A stretch of DNA of 64,000 nt, from assembly GCA_030645955.1 (NCBI GenBank), contig JAUSMR010000058.1, forward strand, positions 16,025 to 80,024, given 5' to 3'. The notes beneath the pieces are model-generated. The model searched no databases. It saw nothing but the letters and a program-made list of their open reading frames with translations, and was not told where the DNA came from. Source of the stretch: Gallionella sp. (GTDB taxonomy: Bacteria > Pseudomonadota > Gammaproteobacteria > Burkholderiales > Gallionellaceae). Positions within the stretch are counted from its first letter, which is position 1; each line of letters begins with the position of its first letter. Below are positions 32,851-43,000 of the stretch, in pieces. The translations under genes and the position numbers were made by a program.

Positions 32851-34166
32851 ATGATCGAACATCTCGAAGTTGCCGAAGAAACGACATACAAGCAAGAGGA
32901 TAAATTACGAAGGGATTTGCTGATCTTTGCCTGCGCCTTCATGAATCTGGCGGTGGTGTTGTGGCTGGCGATTTACTGGTTTATGGGATTGCATTTTCCA
33001 GCCAATGTCCCCCTGCTCTACCAGTTGATTTCGGTCGCGTCGTTGGTGCATTATCTGAAAACCAAAAAGTTTGAAACATTCCGCTTTGTACAGCTGTGTT
33101 TATTCCTGTTTGCCCCGTTTATCATGCAATGGAGCATCGGCACGCTGTCACTTCCAGCGGAGTGATGCTCTGGGCGCTGCTCGCGCCGATTGGCGCGCTG
33201 GTGGTTTCAGGCTGGCGCGATTCCATCCCATGGTTTATCGCTTACATCGCGATGACAGTGATATCCGGACTCTTCGATTACTATCTTGCTGCTGGCGGCG
33301 AAGCAGGAGTGTCGATGAAAACCATCGGTGTCTTCTTCGCGCTCAACTTTGGCGCAATGTCTTCCATTATTTATTTTTTGGTGCGTCACTTTGTCCTGGA
33401 GATGGACAGGATCAAGAACCAACTCGATCAGCAGCATCAATTATTGGCCGAAGAGCAAAAAAAATCCGAGCGCGTGCTGCTTAACGTGTTACCAAACAGT
33501 ATTGCGCAACGTCTGAAAAATAATACCGGTTTAATCGCGGATGGACATGCGGATGTGACGGTAATGTTTGCTGACCTGGTGAATTTCACGCAGCTGACTG
33601 AATCGCTCTCCCCTGAGCAAATGGTAGGTTTGTTGAATACCATCTTTTCGGGTTTTGATGAATTATGCGAGAAATATGGCGTGGAAAAGATCAAGACGAT
33701 AGGTGATGCCTATATGGTGGTGGGTGGGTTAAATCACGGTAAAGATAATTACACCAGTGACATTGCAGACCTGGCTTTGGAAATGCGCCAATTTGTGAAT
33801 AATTATTCGGATATGTCCAAATTCAAGTTGGGTATACACACCGGTATTGCCACCGGACCAGTGGTTGCCGGTGTGATTGGTACCAAACGTTTCATCTACG
33901 ATTTGTGGGGTGACACGGTGAACGTTGCCAGCCGTTTAACCGATGAGGCGGTGCAGGATGTGATCCAGGTGGACAGGGCGACCTACAACCGGATTCGGCA
34001 TGACTACGCCTTTGAACCGCCCGCTACGGTACATATCAAAGGTAAAGGCGAGATGGTCATGTACCGCCTCACCGGGCGACTGGGTGATGACACGCATCAA
34101 TTCAGCTCCTCAGGAAGCCCCCGTGCTACTCCACATCCGAGCGTTTCAGAGCAGTCCTCCCCTTAA
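32851..34166 (+). pseudogene. Class III adenylate/guanylate cyclase, frameshifted
   Basis: Two overlapping frames together make one membrane-bound class III cyclase. The first (from ATG 32851) gives an N-terminal helix region with two membrane spans and stops at 33165 after MQWSIGTLSLPAE. The second, one base back, resumes with TSSGVMLWALLAPIGAL and two more spans. A short coiled coil follows, then the catalytic domain with VMFADLVNFTQL (metal Asp), KIKTIGDAYMVVGG and YDLWGDTVNVASRL. A single-base deletion near 33145-33150 explains the break. I see no slippery heptamer. The catalytic half is otherwise intact, so either the loss is recent or there is a sequence error. If the second frame is translated alone, a truncated cyclase could still be made. 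Confidence 0.75.
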
Positions 34167-34320
34167 TTTTCTGCGCGGGCAAAAGCTGCCCTAACTCAGC
34201 CGAATTTTAGTTCCGGCCAACCTGAAGGTTACCCTGCACTGAAACTTCGTTTTGCGGGGTTCCGCTAGCGGCTTGCCTGCATGACTCTCTCCGCTTCAAT
34301 ACTTAAAATCTGACAAACTG

Positions 34321-36345
34321 CTAGGCAGTACCCTCCAGCACTTCCATTAAGCCGCTGTACAACTCGCTGGGCGAGACGGGCTTGTGCAGTAGCGGTATGC
34401 CGCTGGCCTGCGCCTCGCGCAGCCGCTCTGGCGCTGTGTCACCGGTAATCAGCAGGGCCGGTAAAGAGCTCCCCAGCAGCGCGCGCAAGGCAGCAATGGC
34501 TTCTGCTCCGGTGCGTTGCTCGCGCAGGCGGTAATCGCTGACTATCACGTCCGGTGCATGAGTGCGCGCCATTGCCAGTGCATCTTCAATGGACTCAGCC
34601 GCCTCGCATTCACAGCCCCAATTGCGCAGCAGATGGAGCATTGCCGCGCGCACGGCTTCATCGTCGTCAATCACCAGTATGCGTGCGTTGAGCGCCCCTG
34701 TATTGCCGCGTGCCGCAACAGGTCCCTTGATAGGCAAGGCCGCAGTAGCGATTGGCAATGCCAGCCTGAACACGCTGCCACACAGCGGCGTGGAAGCTAA
34801 TGACAAGCCATGATCCAGCGTGCGAGCCAATCCGTCTGAAATCGCCAGCCCCAGACCCAGTCCTTTGCGGGTATCGCGCTCAGGATTACCCAGTTGGTGG
34901 AATTCATGAAACACCTCCTGCTGGTGCGCTGGCTCGATGCCGATGCCGGTGTCCCACACTTCCAGCACAGCCTGGTTGCCGCGCTGCCGGCACGCCACCA
35001 GCACGCCGCCGTGTTCGGTATAGCGAATCGCGTTTGATACCAGGTTGCGCAGGATTAACTCCACCAACATCGGGTCGGACTGCGCCGCCAGAGGGGTTTC
35101 TCGCGATCGGTACACCAAACCCTTTGCATCGGCCTGCGGTGCAAATTCGTTTTCTATCTTGTTGAACAATGGTTGCAATAAAAATGATTGCACTTGCGGC
35201 TTGACTACGCCTGCTTCGATGCGTGAAAAATCCAGCAGCGTATTGAGCATCTCTCCGGAAGCTTCCGAAGCGGCGCGTGCGCAGGAAAGTAGCTCGTGCT
35301 GGTCCGCGGTAAGTTCAGTGCGCGAGAGCACACCCAAAAACAAGCCTTGTGCGTGAATCGGCTGACGCAAATCATGGCTGGCTGCAGCAAGAAATTTGGA
35401 TTTGGCCTTATTGGCACGCTCAGCCTCGTGCTGCGCAGCCTCGGCTAACTGCTTGGCTTGCATCACTTGGATAGTGCGTTCTTCTATCAGATGCTGGAGG
35501 TTGGCGCTTTCTTGTTGCAGCTTTGCCGCCATCTTGTTTATGCCGTGCGCCAGGATGTCCAGTTCTGCTACACGGCTGGACTCCGCAACGCGTGTTTCAA
35601 GATTGCCTTGTCCTATTTTCTGTACGGCATTACTCAGCAAACTGACCGGGTAAGTGATGTGGTGAGTGGTAAGATGAACCGCATAAAGGATTAATGCCAG
35701 GAAGATCGCAGTTGCCGTAATCGTGGACCAAAGCATCTTCGACTTGAGCTGCTTTGTACGTGCCAGGCTCATTTCTATAATGACCGTCCCCACTTGCCCG
35801 CCAGGCAATATGGTTTCGTATTCACCCATCAATGCTTCATCAAGCAATACTTTTTCCGGAACGATATGCTGGTATATCAACAAGCTCTCACCGTTGTTTT
35901 GGATTGTGGCGGGAGAATTATCAAGCTCCCTGATGTGCAACGCTTGCGTTTGGTTGCCCTGATTGGCATGCGTTAGCCCGGCTTGGCTCGGATAGTTTGA
36001 TGTCGCCAGTTTTATATCGGCTAGCGCATTTTTTGCTGCACCGGAAAATTCGCCTGACTCAATCAAGTTCTGTGATGCTGCATTCAGAATCATCAACCCG
36101 CGCACATCCGGTTGTTGCAGGACGATACCTGCAATTTTTTGCATGAACGGTTGATTGTTGGAAATCACGCCGTATTCGCTACTGGAACCAAACTGACTCG
36201 TGATGAGTTTTCCACGTTCCAGAAGACTTCGATCAAGTTCGGAAAAATGGTTGCGAAGAAAAAAGAATTCCATGCAGATTGCCAAAACAATCAATGGAAA
36301 GAGCGTTATCCATGAAACATATTGGCGAATGCTATACCGCTTCAT
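34321..36345 (-). CDS. Hybrid sensor histidine kinase with C-terminal receiver
   Basis: The 674-residue protein has a membrane helix at about residues 13-30, a periplasmic sensor region to about 205 and a second helix (STITATAIFLALILYAVHLT). HAMP and a coiled coil follow. The HisKA H-box is ASHDLRQPIHAQG (His324) and the HATPase domain has GLGLGLAISDGLA. A C-terminal REC domain (VIDDDEAVRAAM, phosphoacceptor Asp604 in VIVSDYRLR) completes it. The stimulus is unknown. It lies 22 bases after a NarL-type response regulator that is its probable partner. Confidence 0.9.
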   Translation of the reverse strand: MKRYSIRQYVSWITLFPLIVLAICMEFFFLRNHFSELDRSLLERGKLITSQFGSSSEYGVISNNQPFMQKIAGIVLQQPDVRGLMILNAASQNLIESGEFSGAAKNALADIKLATSNYPSQAGLTHANQGNQTQALHIRELDNSPATIQNNGESLLIYQHIVPEKVLLDEALMGEYETILPGGQVGTVIIEMSLARTKQLKSKMLWSTITATAIFLALILYAVHLTTHHITYPVSLLSNAVQKIGQGNLETRVAESSRVAELDILAHGINKMAAKLQQESANLQHLIEERTIQVMQAKQLAEAAQHEAERANKAKSKFLAAASHDLRQPIHAQGLFLGVLSRTELTADQHELLSCARAASEASGEMLNTLLDFSRIEAGVVKPQVQSFLLQPLFNKIENEFAPQADAKGLVYRSRETPLAAQSDPMLVELILRNLVSNAIRYTEHGGVLVACRQRGNQAVLEVWDTGIGIEPAHQQEVFHEFHQLGNPERDTRKGLGLGLAISDGLARTLDHGLSLASTPLCGSVFRLALPIATAALPIKGPVAARGNTGALNARILVIDDDEAVRAAMLHLLRNWGCECEAAESIEDALAMARTHAPDVIVSDYRLREQRTGAEAIAALRALLGSSLPALLITGDTAPERLREAQASGIPLLHKPVSPSELYSGLMEVLEGTA

Positions 36346-36367
36346 GGAGCTTCATTCTTCGCGCATC

Positions 36368-36967
36368 TCAGCCAATCAAACCTCGGCTGCGCGCAGCAAA
36401 TACCGCCTCAGAGCGGCTTGATACCTGCAGAAAACCAAAAATACCCTGCACGTGCACCCGCACGGTATTTTCAGAGAGCATCAGCCGCCGCGCGATCAGT
36501 TTATTTGTCATGCCCTGGCACAGCAGATCAAGCACCTCGCACTGGCGTGGTGTCAGGCGAAATAGTGGTGTACCCCCCACTCCCAATGTCGCAGTAAACT
36601 GCCCGCGCAAAATAAGGTTTATTGTCGCAACGATTTTGTCTGCGGTATCCGCCTTTGAAACGAAGCCTGCAGCACCCCGCTCAAGCGCCAGGTCCACGGT
36701 TTCCGGATCGTTCTGTGAAGACAGCATCAGCACAGGCACCAGCGGCCATTTTTTTCTTAACAGCGTGATACCTTCCACCCCGTTCAGGCCGGGTAACCTG
36801 ATGTCCAGCACTATTACATCAAGCATATCCGCTGTGCCACGCATCGCCTCGTCTATCGAGCCTGCCTCAAAAATCTCTGCGTTCGGCATGCTTGCGTTAA
36901 GTGCCGCGCGCAGTCCGGAGCGGTACAGATCATGGTCGTCAATTATCAAAATGTGTGTGGCTGTCAT
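36368..36967 (-). CDS. NarL/LuxR-family response regulator
   Basis: The 199-residue protein has an N-terminal REC domain (ILIIDDHDLYRSGLRAAL, phosphoacceptor Asp55 in VIVLDIRLPGLNGVEG). The C-terminal LuxR helix-turn-helix carries LTPRQCEVLDLLCQGMTNKL and ENTVRVHVQGIFGFL. ATG 36967 (MTATHILIID) is preferred over a start 12 codons upstream. It sits between glnE and the hybrid kinase, all leftward, with 78 and 22 base gaps. Its target genes cannot be told from the sequence. Confidence 0.9.
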   Translation of the reverse strand: MTATHILIIDDHDLYRSGLRAALNASMPNAEIFEAGSIDEAMRGTADMLDVIVLDIRLPGLNGVEGITLLRKKWPLVPVLMLSSQNDPETVDLALERGAAGFVSKADTADKIVATINLILRGQFTATLGVGGTPLFRLTPRQCEVLDLLCQGMTNKLIARRLMLSENTVRVHVQGIFGFLQVSSRSEAVFAARSRGLIG

Positions 36968-37045
36968 GGCATATATTAAATACGTTTGGCGCTGGCTGCG
37001 CAAGCGTTTGCGTCCATCTATTGATGATTTACGTAATCAAGCGCC

Positions 37046-39997
37046 CTACGCAATCCTTCCAAATAGTTCTGCCCATAACTGCTGGCTCGCATGTGTATCG
37101 ACTTCTCCAGGCGGCACGCGGCATGGAGACTGGTTATTGAGGCGCATTCGATGTTGCGTCTGGCGCAACGTGCGATATAGACTGCAGGTCTGTCCGGCTA
37201 TTTCAACAGTGATAAGACCCAGTTCCCCCGCCAGTTTGAGCAATGCCAGATTGCCGATATTGGCAGCCAATTGCGGGTGTTGGTGGGCATAGGCCAGCAC
37301 GATGAATTGCACGATGAACTCAATGTCCACCATGCCGCCCCGGCCATGTTTGATGTCGAAAAGCCCGCTGTCATCGGGGTGTCCGTCCCGCATCTTCTGG
37401 CGCATTGCGAGGATTTCCTTGCGTAATACTGCCAAGTCGCGCGGCTGGCAAAGCACTTGCAGGCGGATGTTTTCAAATTCTGCGCCAATTTGTGTGTCCC
37501 CGGCACTGAAGCGGGCGCGCGTCAGAGCCTGATGCTCCCATACCCATGCGTGCTGCTGCTGGTATTCGGCAAACGCCGCAACCGAGCTTACCAGCAGGCC
37601 GCTCGCGCCATTCGGACGCAGGCGCAAATCGGTTTCAAACAAGCGCCCCGATGAAGTGTAGCTGCTGAGCAGGGCGTTGATGCGCTGGCCGAGTCGCGAG
37701 TAAATTTCCTGCGCATCGGGATGGTCGTCGTCAAAAAGAAAAATCAAGTCCAGATCCGAGGCGTAGCCAAGCTCTTTGCCGCCAAGTTTGCCATAAGCGA
37801 TGACGGCAAATTTCGCGTCTTCGCGATGCCGTTTGCGCGTGGTCATCCAGCTTAGCGCCAGCACATGGCGCAGCAGCAAATCAGCCAGATCGCTCAGGTG
37901 GTCGCTGAGTTTTTCCAGCGGCAGCAAACCCTGCAGATCCATCGCCAGCAGGCGGAATGTCTGCTCCTGTTTGGCATGGTGCAACACGTCCAGTTGCCGC
38001 TCGGTATCTCCGGCACAGTCATTGAGGCGGTTTTGCAGATCGTGGTCGATTTGTTGCCACTGCGGCGGCTGGTATATTTCGCGTGCATCCAGCAACTCGT
38101 CAAGCAACGCCGGGTGTTGCGTCAGGTATTCACTCGCCCAGCTGCTGGCGGAGACCACTTGGGCCAATCGCTGCAAGGCCAGCGGATACTCGGCCAGAAA
38201 GGCGAGATAGGCCGCGCGGCGGCTGATGCCTTCGAGTATCGACAGCAATCTGGACAGTGTTGCATCCGGGTCGCCGTGTTGCGCGCTTAAGGCGATAAAT
38301 TGCGGGATCAGCTTGTCCAGACGCTGCCGGCTAAGTTCCGGCAATTGCCGGTAGCGGCTGCCCATGCGCAATTGCATCAGGCGTTGTGCGCTGTCCGCTG
38401 CGGCGCGATAGCCCATTTTTTCGAGGGGAGGGATCAATTCCTCGGCGGTGATCTCTTCCCGCCAGAGTTGCGTGTCGTTCGGTTCATCCCGCTGTTCGCC
38501 AAAGATTTGTTCGAATTGCTGGCTGACCAGGGCGCGATGCCGATCAAGTGTTTTCAGCAGCGCGGCATAATCCGGGTAATTCATGGCCAGCGCGATGACT
38601 CGCTGATCTTCCGGCTTTTCCGGCAATTCCTGCGTTTGCTGGTCATCCAGATATTGGAGGCGATGTTCCAGATTGCGCAAAAACACGTAAGCCGCATCCA
38701 GCCCGGCAACCGCGAGGGCGGATAGTTGCCCGTCAGTCACGAGTTGTTGCAGCACCTGCCGAGTGGGGCGGATGCGCAAAGCGGCATCGCGCCCTCCGCG
38801 TATCAGCTGGAATACCTGCGCGGTGAATTCGATCTCGCGGATTCCGCCAGGTCCGAGTTTGATGTTGTTGAGCCGGTCGCGGCGCTGCACTTCCTGGCGA
38901 ATTTGCGTGTGCAACTTGCGCATCGAATCGATTGCGCCGAAGTCGAGGTATTTGCGGAATACGAATGGCTGCGCAAGACGCATCAGTTCGTTAACGAAAG
39001 GATCGCGTAGCGATTCGTTTGCCCCCTCGCCCCGGAATTGAAGATTGCTTTTCACGTTTGTCCTTTCTCCCGCTGGATTTAACAATTGATTTTCTCGTTC
39101 GCCTCCTCGCCCGCTTGCGGGAGGGGATTGAGGTGAGGGTATTACCGGGAGAGAGTTAGAGAGAGGGGCTTCATGCGGGATAACCAGCGGCTTGCCTGCG
39201 GATGTTTGCAGGCTAGCCGAATGGCTAGTAGTTCCATCAGGGGAGTGGGCAGGCGAGACAACCCGCGCCTTGATCCAGGCGTAGCGTTCCCATTCGCGAC
39301 CCTGGCTGACCAGATATTCTTCCAGTGCTGCAAAGCTGGTCACCAATGGGCCGCTGTCGCCGTACGGGCGCAACCGCATATCCACGCGGAACACATATCC
39401 ATCGGCCGTGAGTTCGTTGATGATGTTGATCAGGCGGCGGCCCAGCCGGGTAAAAAACTCATGATTGCTTAATTTTTTTGAACCATTGGTTTCGCCGTCT
39501 TCCGGGTAAACGAAAATCAAATCGATATCGGATGAGACATTCAGTTCGCCACCACCCAGTTTGCCCATGCCGATAATCAGCAGTTCCTGCGGCGTTGCGT
39601 TCGTTTCGCCCAGCGGCGTGCCGAATTGGGTCTGCAAGGCTTGCGTCAGGCAGGTTTGCGCCTGCTGAATGCAAATTTCCGCAAGCGCGGTCATGGCTTG
39701 CATCACTTCATTCAAGTCGGCCAGCCCGTTCAGGTCACGCAGAATCAGCTTGACCATGACCCGCTTGCGCAACATGCGCACCGCGCGGGACAACCCGGCT
39801 TCGTCGCTCAAGTCGAGTCCGGTCTGCTGAAGCAAAGCCAGCATTTCCGCGCGGTTGCACGGTGTTGTGTAATTTTCATGCAACCAATCCAGCAGGGTTT
39901 GGTCTATTTCCAGCGCATGTTTTGCATAACGGCTACAGTCCAGCGTCTTTTGCAGCAGGCCGTCAAAGGTTGCGGGTGGTGAGTTTGCGGTATTCAT
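37046..39997 (-). CDS. glnE: Glutamine synthetase adenylyltransferase/deadenylylase with insertion
   Basis: GlnE adds and removes AMP on glutamine synthetase in response to PII. Both nucleotidyltransferase domains are present: the N-terminal one with GMGKLGGGELNVSSDIDLIF and the C-terminal one with YGKLGGKELGYASDLDLIFL. The linker and PII-responsive helices also look normal. After WIKARVV (about residue 245), about 84 residues with no family counterpart interrupt the N-terminal domain, rejoining at VNELMRLAQPFVFRKYLDF. They are encoded by palindromic repeats (39005-39262) and read in frame throughout. The protein is 983 residues. The start at 39997 gives a shorter N-terminus than E. coli GlnE. 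Confidence 0.9.
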   Translation of the reverse strand: MNTANSPPATFDGLLQKTLDCSRYAKHALEIDQTLLDWLHENYTTPCNRAEMLALLQQTGLDLSDEAGLSRAVRMLRKRVMVKLILRDLNGLADLNEVMQAMTALAEICIQQAQTCLTQALQTQFGTPLGETNATPQELLIIGMGKLGGGELNVSSDIDLIFVYPEDGETNGSKKLSNHEFFTRLGRRLINIINELTADGYVFRVDMRLRPYGDSGPLVTSFAALEEYLVSQGREWERYAWIKARVVSPAHSPDGTTSHSASLQTSAGKPLVIPHEAPLSNSLPVIPSPQSPPASGRGGERENQLLNPAGERTNVKSNLQFRGEGANESLRDPFVNELMRLAQPFVFRKYLDFGAIDSMRKLHTQIRQEVQRRDRLNNIKLGPGGIREIEFTAQVFQLIRGGRDAALRIRPTRQVLQQLVTDGQLSALAVAGLDAAYVFLRNLEHRLQYLDDQQTQELPEKPEDQRVIALAMNYPDYAALLKTLDRHRALVSQQFEQIFGEQRDEPNDTQLWREEITAEELIPPLEKMGYRAAADSAQRLMQLRMGSRYRQLPELSRQRLDKLIPQFIALSAQHGDPDATLSRLLSILEGISRRAAYLAFLAEYPLALQRLAQVVSASSWASEYLTQHPALLDELLDAREIYQPPQWQQIDHDLQNRLNDCAGDTERQLDVLHHAKQEQTFRLLAMDLQGLLPLEKLSDHLSDLADLLLRHVLALSWMTTRKRHREDAKFAVIAYGKLGGKELGYASDLDLIFLFDDDHPDAQEIYSRLGQRINALLSSYTSSGRLFETDLRLRPNGASGLLVSSVAAFAEYQQQHAWVWEHQALTRARFSAGDTQIGAEFENIRLQVLCQPRDLAVLRKEILAMRQKMRDGHPDDSGLFDIKHGRGGMVDIEFIVQFIVLAYAHQHPQLAANIGNLALLKLAGELGLITVEIAGQTCSLYRTLRQTQHRMRLNNQSPCRVPPGEVDTHASQQLWAELFGRIA
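39005..39262 (-). repeat. In-frame repeat cluster inserted in glnE
   Basis: About 255 bases of nested palindromes are carried in frame and contribute about 84 residues. Blocks GCGTAGCGATTCGTTTGC and CCTCGCCCGCTTGCGGGA recur at the 5' end of algC in the same frame, giving ASGRGGERENQLLNPAGE and GEGANESLRD here. Two extra pieces (about 39031-39068 and 39121-39177) are absent from the algC copy. Confidence 0.82.
39178..39238 (-). repeat. 60-bp structured repeat, copy D
   Basis: Copy D of the four-copy family reads on the minus strand inside glnE. It folds best of the four: TAGCC pairs with GGCTA around ATTC, and GCCTGC pairs with GCAGGC. It is translated as DGTTSHSASLQTSAGKPLVI. Confidence 0.78.
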
Positions 39998-40021
39998 AGG
40001 TGGAGCTTCAAGTTAGAATGC

Positions 40022-43000
40022 ATGTCGTTTCACGATTATAAGCCCCAGTCCATAACTCTGGCGCGTTTGCGCACCCTGATACTGATGTTGAGATCTCTTC
40101 CCGTCCGCATAATCTGGCACAGCTTTAGCTGGCTGACGCGGCTTACCGTTATTGTTTCAGCAGCCATGGCTGTGCTGATCGCGCTCGCCATTATCCTGCT
40201 GCGCTATTGGCTATTGCCCGATATCGAGCTATACCACGACAGGATCACCGCTGCGCTTACGAAAGCGATAGGCAACACGGTCACCATCGGCAAGATCGAA
40301 AGTGATTGGCAGGGACTTCAGCCGCGCCTGAGTTTCGTCGATGTGCATATCCTGAACGAGCAGCGGCAACCCGCGCTGGCGCTGCCCCGTATTGACGGCA
40401 GCCTATCGTGGATGTCGCTGTTCGCCGTGGAATTGCGGCTGGCCAGCCTGGAAATCAACCGGCCGGAGTTGCTGATACGTCGCGATGCGCAGGGGGAATT
40501 ATTTATTGGCGGTATGGCACTGTCCAAACAAGTCGGCGATAACAATTTGGCCGACTGGCTGCTGCATCAGTCGCACATCTTGGTGCGCGACGCGCTCATC
40601 GTCTGGGTGGACGAGCAGCGCGATGCGCCACCGTTGGTGCTGCAGCGGGTCAATTTGCATATTGAGAGCCTGTTCAGACATCACCGTTTTGCCTTGCACG
40701 CCATTCCGACAGCCGAACTGGCTACCCCGCTGGATGTGCGCGGCGATTTTCACGGGGCAAGTTTTGGTAACTTGGATAAATGGCACGGTCAAATTTTCAC
40801 CCAGTTTGACTTTACCGATGTCATGGTTTGGCGGTACTGGCTGGATTTACCCAAAGAAATTAGTCGCGGTCGCGGCGCGCTGCGCTCCTGGCTGAGTGTC
40901 AAAGCGGGCAGGGTGACGGGAATCACTGCAGATTTGGCATTATATAACGTGGTGGCCAAGCTGGCCGATGATGCTCCGGAAATGGTGTTGTCCAATCTGC
41001 ACGGTCGCGCCGCATGGAAAGCTGTGGCGGGCGGCTTCGAAGTTTCTACACAAAAATTGACGATGCGATGGAAAGATGGAACCGAGTTGCAGCCTACGGA
41101 TATATTTTTTCGCACCACACAGGCCATCAACAATAAACCCGCTACCGTTGAGGTGCGCGCTAACTTGCTGCAAGTGGAAAGGATTGCCAGTCTGGCAAAT
41201 TATTTGCCACTGGAGGCAGGCCTGCGCGCTCAGTTGGAAGCATATTCCCCGAGTGGTAAAGTGGCTAATCTGAATGTGCAATGGCAGGGCACGCTTGAAA
41301 AGCCGGTTAGTTACAAATTCAAGGGTCAATTCGAAGATATCGCGTTACGCCAGGTTGGCGCAATGCCCGGCTTTTCCGGTTTGTCGCTGGATGTGGATGG
41401 CAGCGATACGCGTGGCAGGTTGAATATCAGTTCCCATCAGTTGGTTGTGGATGCGCCGGGCGTGATGCGGGAGCCGTTGTCTTTCGCTATCCTCACAGGC
41501 GAGGCCAGTTGGCAGCGTGAGCGCAATGAACTCAAGATCACGCTGGATAATACCGCAGTCGTTAATGATGACCTGGCCGGCAATCTGTATGGAAGTTATC
41601 AGACGCTGGCAGGTACCTTGGGGGTGTTGGATTTGACTGCCAGCCTGACGCGCGGTGATGTCAGGCATGCTGCCCGCTATACCCCGCTGATCGCGCTGAA
41701 TATGGAAGGCAATGATTGGCTGAACGGCGCACTGCTGGCGGGGCATACCGAGGATTTGCGCATCCGAATCAAGGGCAACCTGAGCGATTTCCAGTTAGGC
41801 GATACTGAAGCTGCGTTGCTTGAAATCGGCGGGCATGCGCGGGATGTCGTAATGGAATTCGATAAAAATTGGCCGCGCATCGAGAACATCGCCGGTGAAT
41901 TCTGGATACGCGGCAACAAACTGGAAGTGAAGTCGACATCTGCGACCATGTTGGGCGCTGATTTGCGGAACGTCACCGTCACCTTGCCGGATATGATGAG
42001 CGATGATTTGCCGCTTGAAATAAATGGCGAAGCAGCGGCTGAGAACAGTGTGTTTCTGCAGTTCGTCCAGCAAAGCCCGGTGCGCGGCTACATAGACGGC
42101 TTCACCGACGGTGTGCGCGCCAGCGGCAACGGACATCTGGACCTGTTTGTGCATATCCCGTTGCTGGTTGATAAACCGGTGAAAGTGTCCGGCACCTTTC
42201 GTGTGCATGATAGCGATATTGATCTGGGTGAAGGTGTGCCCTGGTTGCGCAAGACGCGCGGCGAGTTGTCGTTCACCGAGTCGGGCATGCAGGCCAGCGG
42301 CGTGTCGGCAGAAATACTGGGCGGACCGGCCAGCATCAATCTGCAGACTGCTAAAAACGGTGTGGTGCATGCCACCGTGCAGGGGCGCAGCAGTGTTGAT
42401 GTTTTGCGCAAAATCAATCCGCATCCCGTGCTGAATTATTTGCACGGCGGCACGGCGTGGGATGCCGACATTGTCGTGGAGAAAAAATCAGCACAGCTGG
42501 TTATCAATTCAAATCTGCAGGGCCTCAGCTCCAGCCTGCCACTACCTTTTGCCAAGCGCGCAAACGAGTTGATGCCGTTGCGTGTGGAAAAGAGGAATAT
42601 CGCGGAGGGACAGGATCTGATTACGGCCCGATTGGGCAGCCTGCTTGATGCGCGATTGGAGCGACGCGATAAAAACGGTGCGATGATTATCAGGCGCGGC
42701 ACGGTCAATTTCGGCGGACAGGACAAGTTGGCGGATACCTCGAAGGCGCAAAAACGCCCTTCCGGAGCCAAGCTTCCTGCGAAGCCTCTGCGAAGCAAAA
42801 ACGGCATTTGGTTGGCGGGTAATTTGCCGGAGTTGTCGATACAGGGCTGGGAAGGTTTGATGGGCGGCTCGGCAAAGTCCGGCATGGCATTCCCGATTGC
42901 CGGGGCAAACCTGCACATCGAAAAACTCACCGGATATGGACAAATCGTAAATTCATTGCAGATCGACGCCACTAGGCGCGGCGACGGATTGGCTGCGCGG

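Noticed and set aside
33130..33165. Programmed frameshift in the cyclase
   Set aside because: No slippery heptamer or downstream stem was found at the junction. A plain one-base deletion is simpler.
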